Positions 32,954 through 42,090 are shown, counted from the stretch's first letter. The stretch: 57,234 nt of DNA from Adlercreutzia shanghongiae (GCF_035830635.1 NZ_JAYMFI010000028.1:1-57234), one strand, 5' to 3'. The notes: a model not told the origin generated them from the letters alone. A program made the numbers and translations.

Positions 32954-34534
32954 ATGATCGCGAAAATTCTCCTGGTAATCGCCTTTGTGGCCGTGGCGGT
33001 GGCCGTGGGCATCTACTGCCGCCGGCACACGGGCACCGTTGATGGCTTCATCCTGGGTGGCCGCAGCGTGGGTCCGTGGATGAGCGCCTTCGCCTACGGC
33101 ACGAGCTACTTCTCTGCCGTGGTGTTCGTTGGCTACGCAGGCCAGTTCGGCTTCAAGTACGGCATCTCGGCCACCTGGGCTGGTATCGGCAACGCCATCC
33201 TGGGCAGCTTGCTCGCCTGGTGGGTCTTAGGTCCGCGCACCCGCGAGATGACCCATCGCCTGAAGGCCTCCACCATGCCCGAGTTCTTCGGCAAGCGCTA
33301 CGATTCCCGCGCGCTGCGCATCGCGGCGGCGGCCATCATCTTCGTGTTCCTCATCCCGTATACCGCGAGCGTGTATAACGGCCTGTCGCGCCTGTTCGGC
33401 ATGGCCTTCGCGCTGCCCTACGATGCGTGCGTCATCGGTATGGCGGTGGTCACCTGCATCTACGTGGTGCTCGGCGGGTACATGGCCACGGTCATGAACG
33501 ACTTCATCCAGGGCATCGTTATGCTCTTGGGCATCATAGCCGTCATCGTGGCGGTCATTCTGAACAACGGCGGCTTCTCCGAGGCCATCGTGTCGCTGTC
33601 GCAGATTCCCGCCGAGGGAAGCGCTATGCAGGGGCCCTTCGTCAGCTTCTTCGGCCCCGACCTGTTCAACCTGCTCGGCGTGGTCATCCTTACGTCGCTG
33701 GGCACCTGGGGCCTGCCGCAGATGGTGCAGAAGTTCTACGCCATCAAGACCGGTCCGGCCATCAAGCAGGGCGCCATCATCTCCACCATTTTCGCCTTCG
33801 TGGTGGCTGGCGGCTCCTACTTCCTCGGCGGCTTCGGGCGCCTCTACGAGGGCCAGATCGAGTACGCCGCCAACGGCACGCCGGTATACGACTCCATCAT
33901 CCCCACCATGCTGTCAACCCTGCCCGATGTGCTCATCGGTCTGGTTATCGTGCTGGTGCTGTCCGCTTCCATGTCCACCCTGTCGTCGCTGGTGCTGACC
34001 TCGTCGTCCACGCTGACCATCGACTTCATCAAGGGCAACCTCATCAAGGACATGTCCGAGAAGAAGCAGCTGTTGTGGATGCGCGGCCTGCTCGTGGTGT
34101 TCATCGCCATCTCGGCGGTTATCGCGCTGTTCCAGTACCACTCCAGCGTGGTGTTCATCGCCCAGCTCATGGGCTACTCGTGGGGCGCGCTGGCCGGCTC
34201 GTTCCTCGGCCCCTTCCTGTGGGGTCTGTACAGCGGGCGCATCTCGAAGGCATCGGTGTGGTGCTCGTTCGCCGTGGGCGTGGGGCTCACCGCTGTGAAC
34301 ATGGGCCTGGCGCTGTCGGGCGGCGTGCCGCTCATCGCGAGCCCCATCAACTGCGGAGCGCTGTGCATGATCATCTCGCTGGTGATCGTGCCGGCGGTGA
34401 GCCTGTTTACCCCGGCGGTGCCCTTCCAGATTAAGCCGCCTTCGCCCGAAAGCGCCATCGACCGCGAGTACGATCGCGAGGTGGAGCAGGAGATGCTGGA
34501 AAGCGCCAACGCGGGAGCCGCTGCCGACGTGTAG
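32954..34534 (+). CDS. Sodium:solute symporter (SSS) family protein
   Basis: The 526-residue membrane protein has about 13 hydrophobic segments and fits the SSS (SLC5-like) family that imports solutes with sodium. Seen: the early GFILGGRSVGPWMSAFAYGTSYFSAV, the family segment STMPEFFGKRYDSRALR, LGGYMATVMNDFIQGIVM, and SASMSTLSSLVLTSSSTLT, where sodium-coordinating Ser/Thr lie. The substrate is not evident. The charged C-terminus (DREYDREVEQEM) is cytoplasmic. AGAAGGAA precedes the ATG at 32954. A terminator follows, so it is separate from the NhaC-type gene downstream. Confidence 0.88.
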   Translation: MIAKILLVIAFVAVAVAVGIYCRRHTGTVDGFILGGRSVGPWMSAFAYGTSYFSAVVFVGYAGQFGFKYGISATWAGIGNAILGSLLAWWVLGPRTREMTHRLKASTMPEFFGKRYDSRALRIAAAAIIFVFLIPYTASVYNGLSRLFGMAFALPYDACVIGMAVVTCIYVVLGGYMATVMNDFIQGIVMLLGIIAVIVAVILNNGGFSEAIVSLSQIPAEGSAMQGPFVSFFGPDLFNLLGVVILTSLGTWGLPQMVQKFYAIKTGPAIKQGAIISTIFAFVVAGGSYFLGGFGRLYEGQIEYAANGTPVYDSIIPTMLSTLPDVLIGLVIVLVLSASMSTLSSLVLTSSSTLTIDFIKGNLIKDMSEKKQLLWMRGLLVVFIAISAVIALFQYHSSVVFIAQLMGYSWGALAGSFLGPFLWGLYSGRISKASVWCSFAVGVGLTAVNMGLALSGGVPLIASPINCGALCMIISLVIVPAVSLFTPAVPFQIKPPSPESAIDREYDREVEQEMLESANAGAAADV

Positions 34535-34562
34535 GGCGGCACATCGCTGGACTTCTCTTGTC

Positions 34563-34606
34563 ATAAGCAAGAATGCCGGGCCTTTGGGCTCGGCATTCTT
34601 GCTTAT
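34563..34606. terminator. Strong stem-loop after the SSS gene
   Basis: A perfect 16-bp stem: ATAAGCAAGAATGCCG (34563-34578) with its complement (34591-34606), 12-base loop. Confidence 0.85.
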
Positions 34607-34679
34607 GCGCTCAAAACATCCCCGTTCGCAGGGGATTTCATGACCAACTCGGATATACTTTACGAGTCTTACACCAGCA

Positions 34680-34767
34680 GGCCGGGAGCAGGGCACCTTG
34701 GAAGCGCTTGCAAGTTTTACGCTCCGAAGGCGGGAACAGGCGCTTTCCGCGTGTCATGCCCCCGGCC
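34680..34767 (+). promoter_or_regulatory. Structured RNA leader of the NhaC-type antiporter
   Basis: A closing helix GGCCGGG...GGGCA with TGCCC...CCGGCC, and an inner helix GGAAGCGC (34700-34707) with GCGCTTTCC (34740-34748), enclose an internal loop. The size and the position just before the ribosome-binding site are riboswitch-like; no known class is recognised. Confidence 0.4.
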
Positions 34768-34785
34768 CCCTCAGGAAGGAAGGTC

Positions 34786-36447
34786 ATGGAAGGGTTCGAA
34801 CTTATCGCCACGGGGCTGTGGTCCATCGTGCCGCCGATTCTGGCACTGGCGCTCGCCCTCATCACGAAGGAGGTGTACTCCTCGCTGACCATCGGCGTGT
34901 TCACGGGCATGATTATTTACCAGTTCACCCTGAATGGAGCCGGCGGCGAGCAGCTCATCGCCTCGTTCACCATGGTGCCCCAAATGATGGCCGAGCAAAT
35001 AGCCGGCAACGGGGCGCTGCTCTTGTTCCTTGCGCTCTTGGGGGCACTCACCGTGGTCATAGCCACGGCCGGTGGCTCCCGTGCCTATGCCGAGTGGGTC
35101 ACCACCCGCGTGAAGAGCGCCCGCGCCGCGTCCGTCCTGACGGCAATGCTCGGCATCATCATCTTCGTGGACGACTACTTCAACTGCCTTACCGTGGGCG
35201 CGGTCATGCGCCCCGTGACGGACAAGTTCCGCGTCAGCCACGAGAAGCTCGCCTGGATCATCGACTCCACGGCGGCCCCGGTCTGCATCATCGCGCCGGT
35301 GTCCTCGTGGGCCGTGGCCGTGGGCGGCTATATGGGCGAGGACGGCTTCAACACCTTTGTGGCCTCCATCCCCTATAACTTCTACGCCCTGCTCACCATC
35401 TTCTTCGTCTTCTTCATGCTGTTCTTGGGCAAGGACTTCGGCCCCATGGCGGCAGCCCAGGACGAGGCCGACGGCCGCATCCCCGCCGAGGGCTCGGCGC
35501 TTGAGGCCGTGTCTCTCGCGCGCATTGCCGACAAGGCTCAGGTCGATCTGGAAGGCGCGCCCAACATCCCCACGGTGGTCACCGAGGAGGGCGACATCGA
35601 CGACGCCGCATCGGGCGCCATCGAGGAGTATAAGGGCCTGAACATCTCCGAGCGCGGCACCATTTGGGATTTGGTCGTGCCCATTCTCGTGCTCATCGTG
35701 TTCTCCATCCTGGGCATGATGTACATGGGCGGCTTCTTCAGCGGCGTCGACTTCGCCACGGCTGTGGGCGAGAACCCGGTCATGGGCCTGTGCATCGGCG
35801 CGTGCGTGGCGCTGGTATGCACCGCCATTATGTTCCTGCCGCGCAAGCTCATGAACCTCGGCGGTTTCGTGGAGGCCATGTCGGAGGGCGTGCGCTCTAT
35901 GATCGGCGCCATCATGATTCTGGTGCTGGCCTGGTCGCTCGGCGGCTGCTGCCGCTACCTGCTCGGCACCGGCGAGTTCGTGTCCGGATTCCTGAACGGC
36001 CTGGGCATAGGGCTCGACTTCCTGCCGGCGGTCATCTTCCTGGTGGCGGCGTTCATCGGCTTCTCCATGGGCACCAGCTGGGGCACCATCGCCCTCATCC
36101 TGCCCATCATCATCGGCGTGTTCGATGCGGCCGACCCGCTGTTCCTCGTGGCCGTGGGCTCGGCGCTGGCCGGTGCAGTGTACGGCGATCACATCTCGCC
36201 CATCTCCGATACCACCATCCTGTCCTCGGCGGGTGCGAAGTGCAACCATCTGCGCCACGTGGCCACGCAGATTCCCTACGCCACGCTGGTCATGGTCGTG
36301 TGCTTCATCGGCTACCTCGTCGCAGGCTTCACGAAAAGCCCCTGGATCTCTTTGGCTCTCGGCGTGGTGCTCATCGTGGTGGCCGTGCTGGTGCTCGCGA
36401 AGATGGAGGCTGCGAAGAAGGCTGCTTCGAAGACCGCTGCGGAATAA
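34786..36447 (+). CDS. NhaC-family Na+/H+ antiporter-like protein
   Basis: A 553-residue membrane protein of the NhaC ion-transporter family with about twelve hydrophobic segments. Landmarks are IIIFVDDYFNCLTVGAVMRP, IDSTAAPVCIIAPVSSWAV, FSMGTSWGTIALILP and YGDHISPISDTTILSSAGA, the last being the family signature. A hydrophilic loop at about 220-290 (AAQDEADGRIPAEGSA) splits the halves. It may exchange sodium for protons or an amino acid/organic anion; these cannot be separated by sequence reading. GGAAGGAAGG precedes the ATG at 34786. A structured leader and a terminator frame it as a single-gene unit. Confidence 0.88.
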   Translation: MEGFELIATGLWSIVPPILALALALITKEVYSSLTIGVFTGMIIYQFTLNGAGGEQLIASFTMVPQMMAEQIAGNGALLLFLALLGALTVVIATAGGSRAYAEWVTTRVKSARAASVLTAMLGIIIFVDDYFNCLTVGAVMRPVTDKFRVSHEKLAWIIDSTAAPVCIIAPVSSWAVAVGGYMGEDGFNTFVASIPYNFYALLTIFFVFFMLFLGKDFGPMAAAQDEADGRIPAEGSALEAVSLARIADKAQVDLEGAPNIPTVVTEEGDIDDAASGAIEEYKGLNISERGTIWDLVVPILVLIVFSILGMMYMGGFFSGVDFATAVGENPVMGLCIGACVALVCTAIMFLPRKLMNLGGFVEAMSEGVRSMIGAIMILVLAWSLGGCCRYLLGTGEFVSGFLNGLGIGLDFLPAVIFLVAAFIGFSMGTSWGTIALILPIIIGVFDAADPLFLVAVGSALAGAVYGDHISPISDTTILSSAGAKCNHLRHVATQIPYATLVMVVCFIGYLVAGFTKSPWISLALGVVLIVVAVLVLAKMEAAKKAASKTAAE

Positions 36448-36500
36448 GGCGCCAGATTCGGCATGTTCTGCCAACAACGAACCTGCTGATATCAGCAAGC

Positions 36501-36530
36501 GAAGGGACCCCGATTGTTCGGGGTCCCTTC
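36501..36530 (+). terminator. Rho-independent terminator after the NhaC-type gene
   Basis: GAAGGGACCCCGA pairs with TCGGGGTCCCTTC over a 4-base loop (36501-36530). Confidence 0.85.
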
Positions 36531-36613
36531 TGCGTTTGCGATCTGATCTGACGTCGCCCGTGCGTGAACCGCCGCGGGGACGGCCTTGAGCTGCCCGCGC
36601 GCGGATGCGCCTC

Positions 36614-37099
36614 TTAGGCCGCGGCCGCCGATTCGGCGAGCAAGCGCTGGCTCTCGGCGATAAGGCGTCCGGCTAAAAACTCCTTGCCCATCTTCCCATC
36701 GCGCGAGGCATCGAGCAGCATCTGCAGCGTGATGCTGTCGAAGTAGGCGTCGTAGCCGGAAAGAACCAGGTCGTAGGCTTGCTTGATGCCCTGAACCATG
36801 GAAGCGCCGGCGCGGTCCTTGCGGCGGGCGCGCGTGGTGTCCTTGGCGTCGTCGTCAAGGGCGTTCACAACCTGCAACAGCGTGATCTTCGAGGGCTCGT
36901 CGGCCAAACGGTATCCGCCATGCTTGCCGGGCCGTGCCTCGATGATGCCGGCGTTGCGCAAAAGCTGCGCGAGCTGAATGAGGTAATCACGGGGAATCGA
37001 CATGTCCTGGGCGATATCTTTCGACGAGCAGGTTTGCCCCTGCGCGGCCAGGTACAAGACGGCGCGCAGTCCATAATCAGTCGATGCTTTGAGTTGCAC
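36614..37099 (-). CDS. Rrf2-family transcriptional regulator
   Basis: A 161-residue Rrf2-type winged-helix protein. The helix-turn-helix (STDYGLRAVLYLAAQG, SSKDIAQDMSIPRDYLIQLAQLLRNAGII) and wing (ARPGKHGGYRLA) are canonical. The three-cysteine Fe-S cluster of IscR, NsrR and RsrR is absent; the only cysteine is in TCSSK, so it probably does not bind an iron-sulfur cluster. The GTG at 37099 has AAGGAGG upstream. It stands between the NhaC-type gene and the NRAMP-like gene, both candidate targets. The 227 bases upstream hold a CCTGCAGGCCTGCAGCAGG-like inverted repeat near 37125. Confidence 0.87.
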   Translation of the reverse strand: MQLKASTDYGLRAVLYLAAQGQTCSSKDIAQDMSIPRDYLIQLAQLLRNAGIIEARPGKHGGYRLADEPSKITLLQVVNALDDDAKDTTRARRKDRAGASMVQGIKQAYDLVLSGYDAYFDSITLQMLLDASRDGKMGKEFLAGRLIAESQRLLAESAAAA

Positions 37100-37326
37100 T
37101 GCAGCCTCCTTACATTTCGACGCCTGCAGGCCTGCAGCAGGTGCTCCATCGACGCGAACGGACGGCTCGTGCCGACGTTGCGTCACCTGCAAGCGTGCCG
37201 GGGGCGGTCTTCTCTTTGCCTCCCGACACTTGCAGTATGTCCCCCTAGGTCTCCAAATACAAGGGATGTACCAAACGATGAGCGCACCGATTCGCTTACG
37301 TAAACCCGCTGTTGAATTCGGCGCGC

Positions 37327-38739
37327 TTAAGCCAGCCCCATTACCTGCATTACGAGCAGCGCCACCGTGAGGGCGGCCACCACGCCGACGGTGGCCCACA
37401 AAAGCACTTTCGACACGCGTCCCGAACGGTATTCGCCCATGATGTACTTGTCAGCGGAAATGATGGCCATAAGCGCCAGCAGAATGGGCAGGATCACGCC
37501 GTTGACGAACTGGGCCGTGAGCATCATGCCGAGCAGGTTGACATCGGGGATGAGCACGACCACCGCCGAAAACGCGATAACGAAGGTGAAGATGGACTTG
37601 AACGTGGGGGCCTCGCGCCACTTGAAGGAGACACCCGCCTCCCAGCCGAAGGCCTCGCAGATGACGAAGGCCGTGGTGAGCGGCAGAGCGCAGGCCGCCA
37701 GAAACGACGCGGCGATGAGGCCCACGGCGAAGAGCGCCTCGGCATAGGGGCCCGCGAAGGGCGCGAGCGCCGCGGCGGCGTCGGCGGCCGAGTCAATGGT
37801 GATGCCGGCGGGGAAGAGCACCGCGCCGGTGGTGACGATGATGAACCAGGCCACCACGCAGGCGGCGATGGTACCAGACACGGCGTCGGCCTTCTGGGAG
37901 AACAAGTCTTTGGGGGTGAGGCCCTTCTCCACGACGTTGCTCTGGGAAAAGAACATCATCCAGGGGGCGATGGTGGTGCCGATCATGGCGATGACCAGCG
38001 AGATGAAGCTCACGTCGCCGACGAACGTGGGCACCACCGTGTCATGCAATGCCTCGTCCCAGTTCGGCTGGGCGAGAAACGCCGCCACCACGTAGGTGAG
38101 AAACACGAGCGACAGGCCGAGAAACACTCGCTGCACCCGCTTGTAGGAGCCGCCTACCACCAAAAGCCACACGCCCAGGGCCGCCAGAGGCACGGAAAGG
38201 TACTTCGACACACCAAACATCTCCATGCCCGAGGCGATGCCGGCGAACTCGGAGAAGGTGGTGGCCACGTTGCCCACGAGCAGGGCCAACATGGCGAAAG
38301 CAGCGATGCGGATGCCGAAGCGCTCGCGGATGAGCGCGGCGAAGCCCTTGCCCGTAACGGCGCCCATGCGCCCGGCCGTAGTCTCCACCACGGCCAGCAG
38401 CACGCACATGATGGGGATGACCCACAAGGTGCCGAAGCCGAAGTTGGCGCCGGCGGTGGAGTAGGTGGAAATGCCGCCGGCGTCGTTGCCGGCCATGGCG
38501 GTCACAATGCCCGGGCCCATGGCGGCCAGAAGCAGCATCAGCTTCGACGGCTTCTTCGCAGCGCTGACGCCGACCTGCTCGCCCTCGGGAACGCCGGTCT
38601 CGGCAATTTCCTCGGCGGCAAGGCTGCGCTCGCGCAGCTCGGCGCTGGGGTGCACGGTGTCGTGGGCCTCGCCTTTGGTGAAGGCCTTGGGGCGCACGGT
38701 GCGCATGCCCTGGTTTCCGCTCGTCTTCTTCGCGTTCAT
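37327..38739 (-). CDS. NRAMP-related divalent metal (probably Mg2+) transporter, NRMT-like
   Basis: This 470-residue SLC11/NRAMP-fold membrane protein has a roughly 65-residue cytoplasmic N-terminus. Two metal-site segments differ from Mn/Fe NRAMPs: helix 1 reads GNDAGGIS in place of DPGN, and helix 6 reads TTIAPW where canonical proteins have the metal-binding Met (IMPH). Loss of that methionine is the mark of NRAMP-related Mg2+ transporters (NRMTs), one of which is known from Eggerthella lenta. The neighbour upstream on the same strand, nine bases away, carries MgtE-like and CBS domains, which strengthens a magnesium assignment. I infer Mg2+ (or Mn2+) uptake. Confidence 0.88.
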   Translation of the reverse strand: MNAKKTSGNQGMRTVRPKAFTKGEAHDTVHPSAELRERSLAAEEIAETGVPEGEQVGVSAAKKPSKLMLLLAAMGPGIVTAMAGNDAGGISTYSTAGANFGFGTLWVIPIMCVLLAVVETTAGRMGAVTGKGFAALIRERFGIRIAAFAMLALLVGNVATTFSEFAGIASGMEMFGVSKYLSVPLAALGVWLLVVGGSYKRVQRVFLGLSLVFLTYVVAAFLAQPNWDEALHDTVVPTFVGDVSFISLVIAMIGTTIAPWMMFFSQSNVVEKGLTPKDLFSQKADAVSGTIAACVVAWFIIVTTGAVLFPAGITIDSAADAAAALAPFAGPYAEALFAVGLIAASFLAACALPLTTAFVICEAFGWEAGVSFKWREAPTFKSIFTFVIAFSAVVVLIPDVNLLGMMLTAQFVNGVILPILLALMAIISADKYIMGEYRSGRVSKVLLWATVGVVAALTVALLVMQVMGLA

Positions 38740-38748
38740 GGCGAGCCC

Positions 38749-40116
38749 CTAGTAGTGCAGGCCGCCGAGATGCAGCGTGCCGGCCAGCTGCAGCAAGATG
38801 ATCGAGTACAGGAACAGGCCTATGAGCACCGCCACGGTGATGCCCGCGATGGAAAGCGCGCTCATCTTTGTCTTGTCGCTGGACACGTCGTCCTCGATGG
38901 CGTCCCAGGCGTCATCGGTGGTCACGATGCCGAGCAGGGTGCCGTGCTCGTCCACCACGGGCATGGCGGGAATATCGTACTTGAAGATGTCGGCCGCCAC
39001 GTCTTCCTCTTCCTCGGAGGGCAGGCAGCTGATGATGTCGTCGAACATGATGTCGCCCATGAGGCGGTCGGCGTTGAAGAGCACCAGCGTGCGCAGGGAG
39101 TTCACGCCTAAAAGCTTGCCGTACTCGTCGGTCACGTACACGTAGTGCACGGTGGGGTGGTCCTCGGGCAGCGCGCGCAGTACCTCGATGGTATCGCCCA
39201 CGGTGGCCGTTCTCGGCACGGCCACGAACTGGGTTGTCATCATGCCTCCGGCGGTGCCGTCCTTGTAGCCCAGAAGGCGCCGAATCTCGGCGGCGTCCTC
39301 CACGCCCATGAGGCGCAGAAGCGTCTCGGCCTTCTCGTAGGGAAGGTCACGCACGATGTCGGCTGCGTCGTCTGGGTCCATGTTGCCGATGAGCTCGGCG
39401 GCCCGCGCATCATCCAAGTCGTCGATGAACTCGGCCTGGTACTCGTCCTCCATCTCGGAGATGGCCTCGGTGGCCTGGGCGTCGTCCAGGTGCGCGAAGA
39501 CGCTGGCGCGCTGCTGGGGGTCCAGCTGCTCCAAGATGTCGGCCACGTCGGCGGGATGCAGCTCGTCCAGGCGGCGGTGAGTCACCGATAGCTGCACCTC
39601 GGACAGGTCGCGGTCCAGAAGGTCCATGTAGTTCCAGGCAATCAGCTGCTCGTCCACCTTCTTATGGAAGAGCTTCGCCACGTTCACCACGGCCTTCTCC
39701 AGCAGCGGGTGCAGCCCGCGCAGAATGCCGCGCACGCCCACCTCGGCGCCGAGCAGGCGCAGCTGCGTGCCCGACTGCGACAGCTTCAGGTCGTTCACGC
39801 GCACGACCTTGAGTCCCTGGGTGTCCACGATCTGACGATCCATGAGGTCGCGGGCCAGCAGCACCTCGTCGGGCTGCAGGTAGCTGAAGCGGATGTCATG
39901 GGCGTCCACCGACAGCGTGATGCCGTCCTCGTCGAAGGTGTCCACGTACTTGCGCCACGAGATCATGAAGGGCACGCGCCCGGGACCTTGGAAGGCCAGG
40001 CTCGTAATGCGCGGGAAGACCTCGCCGGTGGAAATAGCCAGGTCAGATATGGTGCCGAGGCGCTCGCCCGTGGCATCAACCACCGGCTCGCCGATCATTT
40101 GAGAGAGATAGAGCAT
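38749..40116 (-). CDS. PRC-barrel / MgtE-N / CBS domain protein with one membrane anchor
   Basis: A 455-residue protein: two PRC-barrel-like domains (about 1-75 and 85-150, each with a GTISDLAISTG- or VNDLKLSQ-type strand), an MgtE N-terminal superhelix (about 185-290: LHPADVADILEQLDPQQRASVFAHL and repeats), a CBS pair (about 300-420), and one C-terminal membrane helix (about 425-448). The MgtE transport domain is missing. In MgtE the N and CBS domains bind Mg2+ and gate the pore, so I infer that this protein senses Mg2+ and gates or regulates the NRAMP-like transporter encoded nine bases downstream. ATG at 40116 follows GGAGGAA. Confidence 0.88.
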   Translation of the reverse strand: MLYLSQMIGEPVVDATGERLGTISDLAISTGEVFPRITSLAFQGPGRVPFMISWRKYVDTFDEDGITLSVDAHDIRFSYLQPDEVLLARDLMDRQIVDTQGLKVVRVNDLKLSQSGTQLRLLGAEVGVRGILRGLHPLLEKAVVNVAKLFHKKVDEQLIAWNYMDLLDRDLSEVQLSVTHRRLDELHPADVADILEQLDPQQRASVFAHLDDAQATEAISEMEDEYQAEFIDDLDDARAAELIGNMDPDDAADIVRDLPYEKAETLLRLMGVEDAAEIRRLLGYKDGTAGGMMTTQFVAVPRTATVGDTIEVLRALPEDHPTVHYVYVTDEYGKLLGVNSLRTLVLFNADRLMGDIMFDDIISCLPSEEEEDVAADIFKYDIPAMPVVDEHGTLLGIVTTDDAWDAIEDDVSSDKTKMSALSIAGITVAVLIGLFLYSIILLQLAGTLHLGGLHY

Positions 40117-40321
40117 ACTTGTTCCTCCGTGCAGCGGGCGCGCATCGCGGTGGCAGGGCCTGCGCCGGGTTTGGGCGCGAAGCGGATTTGTCAGCGTGCG
40201 AAGATGCGCGTACAGCAGTCGTCTCTTCCGACTACTGCCACGAAGGAAGAAGCCGGAAGCTTACATACTGTGAGGTTTCGATTTTCGAACCTTCACGGCG
40301 TTCCTTTCATTCCGGCCTATA
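40117..40321 (-). promoter_or_regulatory. Leader/promoter region of the PRC-MgtE-CBS operon
   Basis: About 200 bases with imperfect hairpins. GTGAGGTTTCGA (40270-40281) pairs with TCGAACCTTCAC (40285-40296), and GCAGTCGTC...CGACTACTGC lies near 40215. A metal-responsive leader is possible, but no M-box core is recognised. Confidence 0.3.
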
Positions 40322-40322
40322 G

Positions 40323-40347
40323 AAAAAAATAACCGCGTGAAGCGGTT
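40323..40347 (-). terminator. Terminator of tRNA-Arg
   Basis: AACCGC/GCGGTT stem with an A-run on the plus strand, which reads as a T-run downstream on the minus strand. Confidence 0.8.
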
Positions 40348-40361
40348 TCTGCTGGTAAAAG

Positions 40362-40438
40362 TGGTGCGCCGTGAGGGATTCGAACCCCCGACGTACTGAT
40401 TCGTAGTCAGTCCCTCTATCCAGCTGAGGTAACGGCGC
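40362..40438 (-). tRNA. tRNA-Arg (anticodon ACG)
   Basis: Minus-strand cloverleaf with acceptor GCGCCGT/ACGGCGC, discriminator A, encoded CCA (40362-40364), anticodon stem ACTGA/TCAGT and loop CTACGAA. Anticodon ACG is normally deaminated to ICG by TadA, whose gene begins at the window's right end. Confidence 0.95.
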
Positions 40439-40613
40439 ACTTCAAAACAGCAACGACTATTAAACCATCACCCCTAAGGCTTGTCAACGACAATTTTCAA
40501 CTTTTTTGAAAGTGCATGACTGAGCGGGCGAATGGCCCCGAATCGAGCGTCGCCGTTCGCCGCGGGGGTGGCGATGCCCCCGATGCGGCACGGCGGCTGC
40601 GGCAGGGGCGCGG

Positions 40614-40619
40614 TACAAT
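40614..40619 (+). promoter_or_regulatory. Possible -10 of the citrate synthase gene
   Basis: TACAAT lies 43 bases before the ATG. The -35 region is not clear. Confidence 0.3.
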
Positions 40620-40662
40620 AGCCGAATACCGCAAGAGGCCCGCTTTCGAGGGAGGAGCCCCT

Positions 40663-42090
40663 ATGGCTATGGAAATTGACGAGGCCGTCATCCGCGTGGA
40701 CAACCACGCCGACATCGACGGCACCGAGCCCATTGAGATCAGCGACGACGAGGCCTTCCGCGTGCGCCTCTATGAGAACTTCTACCAGGTAAACGCCATC
40801 GACCCCGAGCATTACCGCACCCACGACGTGAAGCGCGGCCTGCGCAATGCCGACGGCACGGGCGTGCTGGCGGGCATGACGAACGTGTCTAACGTGCACG
40901 GCTATGTGGTGTCCGACGGCGAGAAGATGCCGGCCGAGGGCTCGCTGCGCCTGCGCGGTTACGACATCTACGACCTGCTGGGCGACCTGGACCCGTCGCG
41001 CCGCTTCGCCTTCGAGGAGGTGGCCTACCTGCTGCTCATGGGCGAGCTGCCTACCCGAGAGCGCCTCGACCGCTTCGTGGAAGTGATCGATTCCCAGCGC
41101 GAGCTGCCCGACGGATTCACGGCCAGCACCCTTATGGTTGACACCTCGCCCGACCTCATGAACATGATGGCGCGCTCCATCCTGCGCCTGTACGCCGCCG
41201 ACGAGTGCGCCGAGGACCGCTCGCCCGGCCACGAGATTCACACGGCGCTGTCGCTCATCAGCCGCCTGCCGCGCATCATGGTGCTGGCCTACTACGCCAA
41301 GCGCGCGGCGTTCCACCACGACTCCATGATCATGCACCGCTTCGTGCCGGGGCAGTCCACGGCCGAGACCATCCTCTCCATGCTACGCCCCGACCGCGCT
41401 TTCACGCCGGAGGAGGCGCGCATGCTGGACATCATGCTGTGCCTGCACGCCGAGCACGGCGGCGGCAACAACTCCAGCTTCACCACGCGCGTGCTGTCGT
41501 CGTCCGACACCGATCCCTATTCCACCTATGCGGCGGCCTTCGGGTCGCTGAAAGGCCATCGCCACGGCGGCGCCAACCACCAGGTGCGCGCCATGCAGGC
41601 GGAAATCAAGCAGAACGTGAAGAACTGGGAAGACGACGACGAGGTGGCAGCCTATCTGGCGAAGATCGTGAACAAGCAGGCTTACGACGGCACGGGGCTC
41701 GTGTACGGCATGGGGCACGCGGTGTACACGCTAAGCGACCCGCGCGCGGTTATCGGCAAGCGCTTCGCCGAGCAGCTGGCCGCTGGCACCGAATACGAGG
41801 CCGAGCTGAACCTGCTGAAATCCATCGAGCGTTTGACGCCGGAGGTGTTCGCCCGCGAGAAGGGCTCCACCAAGGAACTGTGCGCGAACGTGGACATGTA
41901 CTCGGGCTTCATCTACTCCATGATGGGCATCCCGGAAGATTTGTTCACGCCGCTGTTCGCCTGCGCCCGCATGGCCGGCTGGGCCGCGCACCGCTTCGAG
42001 GAGATTGCCGCCGGCAAGCGCATCATCCGCCCCGCCTACAAGAACACCGTCCGCGGTACCAAACCATATGTGCCGATTGAGCGGCGGTAG
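40663..42090 (+). CDS. gltA: Citrate synthase
   Basis: A 475-residue citrate synthase that condenses acetyl-CoA with oxaloacetate. The active-site segments are CLHAEHGGGNNSSFTTRV, LKGHRHGGANHQVR, and VYGMGHAVYTLSDPRA, carrying the two catalytic histidines and substrate arginines. An extended N-terminus (about 1-75) resembles that of other actinobacterial and clostridial long forms. The ATG at 40663 has GAGGGAGGAG upstream. It stands alone between tRNA-Arg and the CRISPR island and ends with a terminator. A 2-methylcitrate synthase role cannot be excluded. Confidence 0.93.
   Translation: MAMEIDEAVIRVDNHADIDGTEPIEISDDEAFRVRLYENFYQVNAIDPEHYRTHDVKRGLRNADGTGVLAGMTNVSNVHGYVVSDGEKMPAEGSLRLRGYDIYDLLGDLDPSRRFAFEEVAYLLLMGELPTRERLDRFVEVIDSQRELPDGFTASTLMVDTSPDLMNMMARSILRLYAADECAEDRSPGHEIHTALSLISRLPRIMVLAYYAKRAAFHHDSMIMHRFVPGQSTAETILSMLRPDRAFTPEEARMLDIMLCLHAEHGGGNNSSFTTRVLSSSDTDPYSTYAAAFGSLKGHRHGGANHQVRAMQAEIKQNVKNWEDDDEVAAYLAKIVNKQAYDGTGLVYGMGHAVYTLSDPRAVIGKRFAEQLAAGTEYEAELNLLKSIERLTPEVFAREKGSTKELCANVDMYSGFIYSMMGIPEDLFTPLFACARMAGWAAHRFEEIAAGKRIIRPAYKNTVRGTKPYVPIERR

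Noticed and set aside
36614..37099. Rrf2 protein as an iron-sulfur sensor
   Set aside because: The three conserved cluster cysteines of IscR/NsrR types are absent.
34771..39111. Long antisense frames across the NhaC-type and NRAMP-like genes
   Set aside because: Shadows; low-complexity His/Gly/Glu-rich translations opposite well-defined membrane proteins.
40117..40321. M-box magnesium riboswitch
   Set aside because: Hairpins exist, but the conserved M-box core sequences are not found.
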